From Nymphaea colorata (lineage: Eukaryota > Streptophyta > Magnoliopsida > Nymphaeales > Nymphaeaceae): 64,000 nucleotides of DNA. The first letter of the stretch is position 1; each line of letters starts with the position of its first letter. The position numbers and the translations under genes are program-made. Under the pieces are notes generated by a model. It had not been told where the DNA came from, did not search any database, and worked only from the letters and a program-made list of their open reading frames with translations. The stretch is from positions 2,844,268 through 2,908,267 of the forward strand of contig NC_045144.1 of NCBI RefSeq assembly GCF_008831285.2. Reading direction: 5' to 3'. Shown here piece by piece: positions 55,508-64,000 of this stretch.

Positions 55508-55820
55508 GTAACTGCTTTTATTATTTCTAGCAGTTACATGTTATCATGCTCGTGTTTCAAATAATTATTTAACTATTGTTGTTTGATTAGGAATTAGTTT
55601 TTCATTCTTCAAGTTCTCAAAACTCTTGCTGCAAAGATGCAATCAAGTTATGTTAAATATAGTGAGGCCTATGTGCACAGCCTCTTCGTTTGTTTCCTAT
55701 GCATCCTTCATCCATTTGACTTTCCTGGTCAAACCAGTTTAATGGTAACGTACTCTTGTTAACCTTTAGTAATTATGAATATGGCAAGGTGGATATATAT
55801 ATATATAATATATATGAGTG

Positions 55821-56048
55821 AATGATGACTTTGGTTCTCTAGAGTCACCCAACCATCTATCCAAGGTCATCCATGTGAAGTAGATGGATGGTTGAGAGAA
55901 AAACAAAGAGAAAAAGGTGTGATCAAATACTAGATGATGAAAATGACCATCATCTTTTTCTTCTAGTTTTTCTCTTAACCATCCATCATGTTGGATTGGA
56001 CAGTCCCCGTTAGATGGCTGGGTGACTCTGAAAAGCCAAAATCACCAT
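55821..56048. mobile_element. MITE with long inverted repeats, next to (TA)n
   Basis: Starts AATGATGACTTTGGTTCTCT, then AGAGTCACCCAACCATCTA. Its end inverts to AATGGTGATTTTGGCTTTTC then AGAGTCACCCAGCCATCTA, so the inverted repeat is about 39 bp. Inner arms GATGGATGGTTGAGAGAAAA also have an inverse, giving a near-foldback of 228 bp. A (TA)n tract abuts the left end, as in the copy at 52951. No coding capacity. Confidence 0.8.
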
Positions 56049-57308
56049 TCAATTCCAAGAAAATTCAAGGAAGAAACCAAACTAAATGACAAAACTGTAT
56101 TTTATAAATGCTTCACTGACTTATTCTTAGCCTCCTGCTAACGTGACTGATCACAAGAGAAAGAGTACCCTGAGAAACCCAAACTCAAGCAATTGTAATT
56201 CAAATCAGACTAAGGTTAGATTTTAGCAGAATATCATGAACCTAATCTGACCATGGTTTGAGCTAGGGGTATCAAATTGATCAGAAATGGACTATTTCTA
56301 GGAAATGACCCTGCCGGCACTCCTAAACTAGGTTGAGTTGAAATGAGATAAGCTGAGCACTGGTAAGCTGGAAATGATGCCTTGTTTATTCAAATCGAGT
56401 TCAAAACAATCCTAATTGAAGTTGAATCGTCCCTAATTCGCTGGTTTCTATGATTTCCTAGGAATGATGGACAAAATGGTAAAATGGCCTAGGGGATCAT
56501 CCTAGAGGTTAAAGGTTATATGGATCTGAGGTGACACAAGCCCAGGACAAGGTAAGACATGACAGACTAAGGCCATTTTTGGGTAGAGGGCCAACATTGG
56601 TTCAACACGTTTGGAAAACAGTTAGAAAAATAATTCAAAATTGTTAGAAAATGATGCCAAACCAGTTTGGAGAACAGCCTGAAACAAGGGATAGATGGCC
56701 AAGCAATTGATGGGGTTGGAGAGGAAAATTTGGGATGTTTACAAAGGTGTTCTATGTTTTATGTTGTGTTTGTCACATCTCCAATTTTTGTAGTTATTGT
56801 GCTTTGTGTATTTAACTAAAAAAGTTGAAGTTAAATTTGGCGTGACACAAAAAATGCAACTAAAATCCTCATTTTAGTGCCAATTTTGATGAAATATGGT
56901 CATAAGCTCTTTCATATCATGAGTTTTAAACCGTAAAGACTTGGATAAATATGCATGCAATTAATTGATAAGCTATAATGCATTTCATCTATTATCACTC
57001 ATCGCATGTCTCAGACTCTCAACACTCAATTTTGGTGTATGAGAGAGATATCTGCTTCTTATTGCATGTCTAAGAGATCATCAAATTACTAAAAGGTATA
57101 CAAATCTTTAGTGGAGCAGCTGGTATTGGGGTAACCCTAGTTGGCACAAAAAAATTGAAGTTAAATTTGGTGTGACACAAAAAACATAACTAAAATCCTC
57201 ATTTTAGTGCCAATTTTGATGAGATATGGGCATAACTGCTGGACTTTTAAACTATTATCACTTCTCATCTATAGAATCTTCACACCAGTGGATCGCATGT
57301 CTCAGCAT
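56049..57308. other. Intron 14 stretch with an 85-bp direct repeat
   Basis: Copies at 56821-56905 and 57151-57235 (core ACTAAAATCCTCATTTTAGT) differ at a few sites and are 330 bp apart. No gene recognised. The core is itself an imperfect inverse, so a small stem is possible. Confidence 0.65.
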
Positions 57309-57426
57309 TGTGACAATATTACCCTAATCCCATATTAAGGAGGGATTAGGGCGGCAACAGAATTACATAATAGGTCCCTATACTGAAATGAAAATAATAA
57401 AGAGGACCTCTATCAATAATAAAAAC

Positions 57427-57597
57427 TGTTAAGACGTGTTTATATTCAGTTTTAGGTTTAAGAGGGTACTTTTGTAAATAACTTTTTCTTTAGATGGTTC
57501 TCTTGTATCTTCTCTCTCTCTCTCCTCTAGTCTATATAAAGAGGAGTTAGGGCAGATTTCGAGGTTAATCAAAGTATAATCTTCTCCTAATTTATCA
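57427..57597 (+). repeat. 5' LTR of element D
   Basis: 171 bp with TATATAAA at 57533; followed directly by the primer-binding site. Confidence 0.95.
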
Positions 57598-58160
57598 TGG
57601 TATCAGAGCTCCAGCCGCCTCCTCCTCAGCGCGTCGTCGCTGATTGAGCGGCGCCAGCCGCTGCCTGATCACGACCGTCGCTGCTCTTCCGCCCGTCAGT
57701 CCATCTCCGCCCGTCACTCGTGTCCGCCCATCGCCGCCGCTTGCATCGCTGCTCTCTCCGCCCGTCGCCGCCTGACCACGACCAGCATCGCCCGCCGCCG
57801 CCTGCTCGCGTCTCGCAGCATCTCCGCCCGTCGCTGCCATCTTCGCCCGTCGTTTCTGCCTGCTCTCGCAGCATCTCTGCACCGCCGCTGCTTCGCTGCT
57901 GCCCTGCACCGTCGCTGCTCTCCACCGCTGCTCCGCTGTCGTCTCTGGTATCTCTCCTCGTTCTTCTTCGTCGGCTTGTGTCTGATCAGCGTTGTCAGCT
58001 TGTTATTACCTCCTCTTCCAGCCGATCAGCCTTATGGATTACTCCGTGCGTTTGACTGCTATTGCTTGATGATCAGCATGTTGTCTTTACATATGTGATT
58101 ATATTCCTTGTTGCCTGCACTTCTTATTCCGTGGCTCGGTGTCCTCCTTTGTGTTGAAAG
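57598..58160 (+). promoter_or_regulatory. Primer-binding site and GC-rich leader of element D
   Basis: TGGTATCAGAGC at 57598 pairs with the initiator-tRNA-Met 3' end and primes minus-strand DNA synthesis. The following leader has many CCGCCCGTCGCCG-type repeats, much more GC-rich than the surrounding intron. The open frames within it on both strands are low-complexity and not believed. Confidence 0.85.
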
Positions 58161-61100
58161 ATGTCTGAAATTAGCAGTGGAGCTAATACTTCTTCCTTTG
58201 CATCGTCGGGAGAGATGAAGAATTCTCCATTTTCCAGCATTATCACCAAAATGGATGGGGGAAATTACGAGATGTGGGCCATGCAGGTAAAAAGAACCTT
58301 GATCGCTCATGAGAAGGAACATCTCATATTGGAGCCCGAGCCCGTACAGAAGGTAGGAAAATATACTACTTGGTTTAAAGATAATTCGTTGGTTATGGTA
58401 TGGATTGTTGGTACTCTTTCTCAAGACATTGCAAATGAAGTCTTGCATAAGGAAAGTGCAAAGGATATGTGGGATTCCCTTGCAGCCACCTATTCACAAG
58501 CAAGGAATGAAACAAGAATTATGCAGCTTCATCATGATATTCATCAGATGCGACAAGATGGTCGACCTCTTCGTACTTATTATTCTAGTCTCAAGTCCAT
58601 GTTTGAGAGACTAAATAGCTACTTTCCTGCATGTAAGTGTGAACAACAAAAGGCATATAGAGATATGCTTATGGTAGGGGTATTTATCTCTGGATTAGAC
58701 TCTGTTTATGAATCAGCAAAGAATCAGATGCTCACTAGTCCCTCGATTCCTCCTATTGATGAGGCTTATAGTAGGCTAAGCAGAATTCCAATCCCTGCGT
58801 CGACTGTTCTTGATACCACTTTTGCTATGCTTGCTACTCGTGGCAGAGGTGGGTCCCTCTTTGCCAGAGGACGAGGATACCGTGGTCGTGGCAATACCAC
58901 TTCGCGCCCAGTATGTCAGTTTTGTCATCGCATTGGTCACACTGCAGATAAGTGTTGGCAGAAACATGGTCGTCCAGCTGTTGCAAATCAGACTGTATTT
59001 ACTAATTCTCCAGAGCAGCCTAAGAATCAGCATACTGTTTCCTCCAGTGAGTTACGTGCAGATGATATTATCTCTCAGTTGAGAAACTTGATTGGTGATA
59101 GAACTCAACAAGCTCCTGATCCGACCACCTCTACTATCACTACTGCTGCCAGTGCGTCTTCATCTGGTATGTATTCTGACTATACTCCTGCTACTGACAC
59201 TACAGATTGGCTCATTGACTCAGGTGCATCGACACATCTCTGTGGAGACAAGGCCCAGTTTACTTCTTATGTCCCTACTCCACCTGGTCGCTCGGTTATT
59301 CTAGCAGATGGCAAATATTCTCCAGTTGTTGGACATGGAGAGGTCCAACTTACTTCATCATTGCTGTTGCAACATGTTCTTCATGCACCAGAATTCCCAC
59401 ATAGCCTACTGTCTATCAGTCAGATTACCAGAGATTTAAACTGTCGTGCGATATTTGACTCCTCTTCTCTTGTGTTTCAGGATATACTGACGGGCAGGGT
59501 GATTGGCAGTGGCCGTGAACAGGGAGGTCTTTACAGGCTAGTGCATCCCTTTCCCTTTGCTGGGTCTACCTCTTCAGGGTCATCCTCATCCTCGGCTTAT
59601 ACTTGGCATTTACGTTTTGGACATCTACCGTTTCAGAAACTGCTGCATGTTCTTCCTCAACTGTCTCCTAAGTCTTCTTTTCAATGTGAGTCTTGTCAGT
59701 TGGGCAAACACCATCGGTCATCCTTTCCTTCGCGGCCCAGTAGAAGTAGCCATTCTGTGTTTGAGTTACTTCATTTTGATGTTTGGGGCCCGAGTCGTAC
59801 ACCTGATCTTCAAGGTCATCGATATTATCTTGTTGCTGTCGATGACCATAGTCGTGTTAGTTGGGTTTTTCTTATGAAGAATAAATCTGAAGTGGGTCAT
59901 GTAATCAAAAATTTTATCAATGAAATTCTGACTCAGTTTGATACTTGTGTCAAAATTGTGCGCTCTGACAATGCTCTTGAGTTCTGTGCTTCCTCTTTAG
60001 AACAATTTTTCAGGGATAAGGGTATCATCCACCAAACCTCTTGTGCCTATACCTCCCAACAAAATGGGGTTGCTGAAAGGAAACACCGTCATATTCTTGA
60101 TGTTGCCAGAACCATTATCATACATAGCCATGTTCCTCATTCCTACTGGGGAGATGCTGTTCTCACAGCATGCTATCTTATTAATCGTATGCCGTCATCT
60201 GTGTTGGGAGACCTTATTCCTATCTCTGTCCTCTTTCCTGACAGAGACTTGTTTTCTGTTCCACCTCGTGTTTTTGGATGTGTTGCCTTTGTTCAGTTGC
60301 TTGGTCCTGGGAGAGATAAGTTGTCTCCTCGGGCCATCAAAACGATCTTTGTTGGTTATTCCCGCACTCAAAAGGGATATCGATGTTATGATCCTTCTAC
60401 TCGTCGATATTATGTGAGTGCTGATGTTACATTCTTTGAGTCAACCTCTTTCTTCTCCCCAAATGGAACTCAATTAAGGGCGCCTGAAGTGAATGATGAA
60501 GTCCATTTTCCTCTACCTCTCATGAGTTGTCCAAAACCAGTTGATTCACGCTTTGGGGCTGTCTACCAACGTCGTACTAAACCTGTTGCGCCTGCTCACT
60601 GTGCACCTGTGCCTTCACCCAGCACGCCCAAGGTCATTCCTGACACAAACTCTGCTGACAATTTTTTATGTAATGATGACATAGGAGAATGTCACGAGCA
60701 GGTTCATGCTCCTAATGAACTTGATATGCCCATTGCTCAAAGGAAAGGCAAACGCAGTTGCACTTTGCATCCTATCTCTGGTCACTTATCCATGGATAGA
60801 CTCACTCCTATGTACCGACAGTTTGTCAAGGGGCTGTCGGCTATTGCTCTTCTACAGAATCCCATGGATGCTCTTTCTGATCCAAAATGGGCTGCAGCTA
60901 TGCAAGAAGAGATGGATGCTCTTCAGTCTAGAGGCACCTGGACCCTTGTTACTCCTTCAGCTGATGCAGCCATTGTTGGTTGCAGATGGGTCTTTACTAT
61001 CAAATACAGAGCGGATGGCAGCCTTGACAGATATAAGGCTCGTCTGGTTGCTAAAGGCTATACCCAAACTTATGGGGTTGATTATTATGATACCTTCTCT

Positions 61101-62384
61101 CCTGTGGCACGACATGCCTCTTTACGGATTCTCCTTGCTGTGGCTGTCAGCAAGAATTGGTCCCTATCACAGCTTGATGTCAAAAATGCCTTTCTCTATG
61201 GTGACTTACATGAAGAAGTGTATATGCAGCAACCACCAGGGTTTGTTGCTGAGGGGGAGTGTCAGAAAGTGTGCAGATTGCGAAAGGCGATTTATGGTCT
61301 GAAACAGAGTCCTCGAGCTTGGTTTCAGAAATTGTCAGAGAATATTGAGAATGAGGGCTTCAGACGTTCTTCGGCCGATCATTCCCTCTTTGTCAAGAAG
61401 ACTTCTACAGGTACGGTGATAGTCCTTGTCTATGTTGATGATATCATTGTTACAGGGGATGATGATCAGGGGATTTCCAACATCAAGGATGTCCTTGGAC
61501 AACACTTTGTCACCAAGGACCTTGGTGAACTACGTTATTTCCTCGGTATTGAGTTTGCCAGAAATCGAAAAGGTCTTATCATGTGCCAGAGGAAATACGT
61601 TACTGATGTTTTGCAAGAGACAGGGATGCTGGGGTGTCGACCTGCATCCACGCCTATGGATATCAATACCCGCTTATATGATGATGATACTGAAGATGTT
61701 GATGCGAGACAGTATAGAGGGATTGTTGGGAAGCTCCTATACATCACTGTTACTCGACCTGACATTGCCTATGCTGTTAGCAGAGTGAGTCAATTTATGG
61801 ATAAGCTCAAGAAAGTTCATTGGGATGCTGCTATGATGATTCTTAGGTATCTAAAGAATTCACCAGGAACGGGACTCTTCTTTCAGAATGGTACCTCACT
61901 CACTATATCTGTGTATGTTGATGCCGACTATGCGGGATGCCCCTCAGACAGAAAATCCACCACTGGATTTTGTGTGTTTATTGGATCCAACTTGGTTACA
62001 TGGAAGAGTAAGAAGCAAACTGTGGTTGCCAGATCGAGTGCAGAATCTGAGTATAGAGCTATGGCTCAGGGTACTGCTGAAGTTATGTGGGTTAGATCCC
62101 TGATGGTGGATCTTACTGTCGAAGTGCCTCTTCCTATGCAATTGTTATGTGATAACAAAGCTGCACGGTTTATTGCTAATAATCCGGCTTTTCATGAAAG
62201 AACCAAGCATGTTGAAGTAGATTGTCACTACACCAGAGACATGATTCAAAAGGGGTTTGTAAGTACCTCACACATTTCAACTACAGGGCAAACGGCTGAT
62301 ATCTTTACTAAGGCTCTTGCAAGGGGACCATTCCAAAGCTGCTGTTCCAAGTTGAGCCTATTTGACATATACGCTCCAACTTGA
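58161..62384 (+). CDS. Copia gag-pol polyprotein of element D (intact, 1407 aa)
   Basis: A complete Ty1/Copia polyprotein in one frame. ATG at 58161 (MSEISSGANTSS) lies about 560 nt after the primer site, past a C-rich leader. Gag has KMDGGNYEMWAMQVKRTL and knuckle CQFCHRIGHTADKC (residues 252-265). Protease has LIDSGASTH near 353. Integrase has CESCQLGKHHRS, then Asp540 (FDVWGPSR), Asp603 (RSDNALEF) and Glu639 (NGVAERKH), the DD35E spacing. RT has SPRAWFQKL and YVDD at 1091-1094. RNase H has [18 protein letters not shown] and CDNKAARFIANN. It ends FDIYAPT with TGA before the polypurine tract. Ala and other changes at usually fixed sites (LRFGH for LRLGH) are mild, so activity is possible. 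Probably the Ale/Retrofit group. Confidence 0.95.
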   Translation: MSEISSGANTSSFASSGEMKNSPFSSIITKMDGGNYEMWAMQVKRTLIAHEKEHLILEPEPVQKVGKYTTWFKDNSLVMVWIVGTLSQDIANEVLHKESAKDMWDSLAATYSQARNETRIMQLHHDIHQMRQDGRPLRTYYSSLKSMFERLNSYFPACKCEQQKAYRDMLMVGVFISGLDSVYESAKNQMLTSPSIPPIDEAYSRLSRIPIPASTVLDTTFAMLATRGRGGSLFARGRGYRGRGNTTSRPVCQFCHRIGHTADKCWQKHGRPAVANQTVFTNSPEQPKNQHTVSSSELRADDIISQLRNLIGDRTQQAPDPTTSTITTAASASSSGMYSDYTPATDTTDWLIDSGASTHLCGDKAQFTSYVPTPPGRSVILADGKYSPVVGHGEVQLTSSLLLQHVLHAPEFPHSLLSISQITRDLNCRAIFDSSSLVFQDILTGRVIGSGREQGGLYRLVHPFPFAGSTSSGSSSSSAYTWHLRFGHLPFQKLLHVLPQLSPKSSFQCESCQLGKHHRSSFPSRPSRSSHSVFELLHFDVWGPSRTPDLQGHRYYLVAVDDHSRVSWVFLMKNKSEVGHVIKNFINEILTQFDTCVKIVRSDNALEFCASSLEQFFRDKGIIHQTSCAYTSQQNGVAERKHRHILDVARTIIIHSHVPHSYWGDAVLTACYLINRMPSSVLGDLIPISVLFPDRDLFSVPPRVFGCVAFVQLLGPGRDKLSPRAIKTIFVGYSRTQKGYRCYDPSTRRYYVSADVTFFESTSFFSPNGTQLRAPEVNDEVHFPLPLMSCPKPVDSRFGAVYQRRTKPVAPAHCAPVPSPSTPKVIPDTNSADNFLCNDDIGECHEQVHAPNELDMPIAQRKGKRSCTLHPISGHLSMDRLTPMYRQFVKGLSAIALLQNPMDALSDPKWAAAMQEEMDALQSRGTWTLVTPSADAAIVGCRWVFTIKYRADGSLDRYKARLVAKGYTQTYGVDYYDTFSPVARHASLRILLAVAVSKNWSLSQLDVKNAFLYGDLHEEVYMQQPPGFVAEGECQKVCRLRKAIYGLKQSPRAWFQKLSENIENEGFRRSSADHSLFVKKTSTGTVIVLVYVDDIIVTGDDDQGISNIKDVLGQHFVTKDLGELRYFLGIEFARNRKGLIMCQRKYVTDVLQETGMLGCRPASTPMDINTRLYDDDTEDVDARQYRGIVGKLLYITVTRPDIAYAVSRVSQFMDKLKKVHWDAAMMILRYLKNSPGTGLFFQNGTSLTISVYVDADYAGCPSDRKSTTGFCVFIGSNLVTWKSKKQTVVARSSAESEYRAMAQGTAEVMWVRSLMVDLTVEVPLPMQLLCDNKAARFIANNPAFHERTKHVEVDCHYTRDMIQKGFVSTSHISTTGQTADIFTKALARGPFQSCCSKLSLFDIYAPT

Positions 62385-62391
62385 GGGGGAG

Positions 62392-62562
62392 TGTTAAGAT
62401 GTGTTTATATTCAGTTTTAGGTTTAAGAGGGTATTTTTATAAATAACTTTTTCTTTAGATGGTTCTCTTGTATCTTCTCTCTCTCTCTCCTCTAGTCTAT
62501 ATAAAGAGGAGTTAGGGCAGATTTCGAGGTTAATCAAAGTATAATCTTCTCCTAATTTATCA
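62392..62562 (+). repeat. 3' LTR of element D
   Basis: 171 bp after the polypurine tract; followed by TSD AAAAC. Confidence 0.95.
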
Positions 62563-62626
62563 AAAACAACATTGTGAATTCTACTAATTGACTAAAATCC
62601 TCCATATACAACCTATTTTGTCAACA

Positions 62627-63932
62627 CTCCCCCTCAAACTGGAGCATAGATATTAACCATGCTCCACTTCTTATAGCATCTTCTAAAATCTTTAATTAGA
62701 ATAGGCTTAGTAAATACTTCAGCAACTTGGTCTTTTGAGGACACATGGATGGTTGATATAGCTCATGACCATACTAGGTCACAAATTTAAGCCTATCCAC
62801 CTCTATATGCTTCGCCCTCTCATGGAATATTAGTTTGTTGGAAATGTAGGTCAATGTAGGTGGCTGCCTTATTATCATTATCTCATTTTCATAGGTAACT
62901 CCTGGACTTCTAAACTATTCACATCCTTTTTATGCACGTCATTTTAGCAGGCATCTGGGCCATTGTTCTGTGTTCTGATTCAACACTAGATCTGGCCATA
63001 ACAGCTTGCTCCTCCAAGAGGTAAGGTTCCCACCAACAAACACACAACAGCCTATAGTGGGCTTTCTATCATCAATGGAACACGTAATCAGCATCAAAGT
63101 AAATTTCTACATCCAGAGAAGAACCTCCTTTGCCAGGGGGAGGACTTGAGATACCTTAAAATCATAATGGTTACTTTCCAATGGACTGCCCTTGGCTTGT
63201 TCACAAATTGAGTCAACTTCCGACTATTAAGTTTATGTTTGGCATGGTAACACTTACATATAAGAGCTTTCCAATCAGTATCCAATATGACTTCTTGTCC
63301 ATAGGCTCAAACTCATCATCATGCAGTTGTAACCAAGAGTTCATAGGAATATTGGCTGGTTTGGGACAAGTATACATGTTTCCTGTAGTAAATCAAGTAC
63401 ATACTTTCTCTATGAAAGGACAGGCCCTTCTTTATTCCTGGCTACTTCAATCCCCAAGAAGTATCTAAGAGGACCAAGGTCTTTGGTAAAAAAATGTTTC
63501 TGTAAATAGTTCCTTGTTTCTGCAATCTCATGATCAGTGTCACTAGTTAATATAATGTTATCTTCATAAACTACCATTACTACAATACTTTTTGCACTCC
63601 TTTTTATGAACATCAAGTGGTCCGAGGGAGGCCTCTGAAAACCGAATTCTGAAATCGTTTCACATAGTTTACAACCAGGCCTGTGGGCTTTGCTTCAAGC
63701 CATAGATTGCCTTTTTCAACCTGTACACCTTTTTACACTCCCCTGTCCTCATATGCAGGTGGTTGTTGCTTGTAAACTGTTTCAAACAGATCACCATATG
63801 AAAATGGATTGGAAATTTCTTTATAATCACCCACTGGGTCTGATTTCTTGCCCTCTTACTTACTCTTGCTGTCAGTCTTTGATAGCTAGAATATAAAGAG
63901 AACGTTACCCACCAAAAGAAATCAGCCTGCAA
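62627..63932 (-). pseudogene. Decayed RNase H-RT of element H
   Basis: The end of RNase H (about 62.7-63.1 kb) is degenerate. RT has KFVNKPRAVHWKVTIMILRY with LKSSPW, then VYEDNIILTSDTDHEI, where the catalytic YVDD has become YEDN, and [40 protein letters not shown] lies near 63690. It is a dead copy of the same broad group as A, C and D. Confidence 0.8.
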
Positions 63933-64000
63933 TGTAGAATAGAATGATGCCCTGATCTTCCCCTGATCACAGGATAAACGTCTAACAAAGTCTGATCTCA

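Larger units (their letters stand above)
57427..62562 (+). mobile_element. Copia element D, + strand, coding-intact
   Basis: LTRs 57427-57597 and 62392-62562, both 171 bp (TGTTAAGA...ATTTATCA), with perfect TSD AAAAC (57422-57426 and 62563-62567). Primer site TGGTATCAGAGC starts at 57598 and polypurine tract GAGGGGGAG ends at 62391. Three LTR differences, all C/T or G/A (about 1.8%). A TATA box (TATATAAA) lies at 57533-57540 and again at 62498-62505. Inserted in the LTR of element H. Confidence 0.96.
57309..64000 (-). mobile_element. Old Copia element H, minus strand, hosting element D, cut by window edge
   Basis: The 3' LTR (57309-57426 plus 62568-62626, about 177 bp, TGTGACAATATTACCC...TTTTGTCAACA) is split by element D. 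The polypurine complement CTCCCCCTCAAACTGG follows at 62627. Minus-strand pol then runs to the window end, so the 5' half is out of view. Confidence 0.8.

Noticed and set aside
57595-58055. Arg/Ala/Gly-rich frames on both strands in the leader of element D
   Set aside because: Low-complexity translations of GC-rich repeats in a retrotransposon leader; no coding evidence.

Overview
The window is nuclear DNA of a flowering plant. It carries one recognisable host gene on the + strand: the 5' two-thirds of the bifunctional lysine-catabolism gene LKR/SDH (lysine-ketoglutarate reductase / saccharopine dehydrogenase). I could place 14 coding exons between 10642 and 55507 by canonical GT/AG sites, unbroken phase and recalled homology to the plant protein. 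They sum to 1956 nt, or 652 codons. The gene runs off the right edge: no exon is visible after 55507, and the catalytic part of SDH lies outside the window. No other host gene was recognised in 1-8400.

Almost everything else is transposable-element DNA packed into the introns. Intron 4 (11848-23214) holds a decayed + strand Copia, a hAT MITE (13211-13566, 8-bp TSD) and a minus-strand Copia 'A' (15306-22687, TSD TTTAT) with a + strand Copia 'B' nested in its RT gene (16711-19249). Intron 7 (26382-30264) holds a 5'-LTR fragment of the A family, a B-family solo LTR and a 1.24-kb hAT-like element with an 8-bp TSD. Intron 10 (32057-48133, about 16 kb) holds a small hAT-like element, an old minus-strand Copia 'E' interrupted by + strand Copia 'C' (34122-39090, TSD GAAAT), a truncated Ty3/Gypsy chromovirus 'F', and a hAT-like element split by a coding-intact minus-strand Copia 'G' (42284-47728, TSD CCCAG). 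Intron 12 holds truncated Copia 'I', and intron 13 holds a Copia remnant 'J' in PBS-LTR-PPT order. Intron 14 (55508 to beyond 64000) holds a MITE and a coding-intact + strand Copia 'D' (57427-62562, TSD AAAAC) nested in the LTR of older minus-strand Copia 'H', which runs off the window.

The left 8.4 kb, upstream of the gene, contains a decayed minus-strand Copia with a degenerate repeat pair, DNA-transposon debris and AT-rich sequence. A 5'UTR intron ends at 10640, so the promoter lies further upstream, possibly near 8.3 kb.

G and D each encode a full gag-protease-integrase-RT-RNase H polyprotein and look potentially autonomous. A and C have lost most of gag by separate deletions. C has nearly identical LTRs despite many coding lesions, which suggests it was mobilised in trans. 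I found no evidence of a wholly new system. The notable items are the nested insertion history, the gag-less elements, the single-LTR junction in J and a small hAT-like family in the introns of one metabolic gene. Identities rest on motif reading and memory of families; no alignment or search was run.
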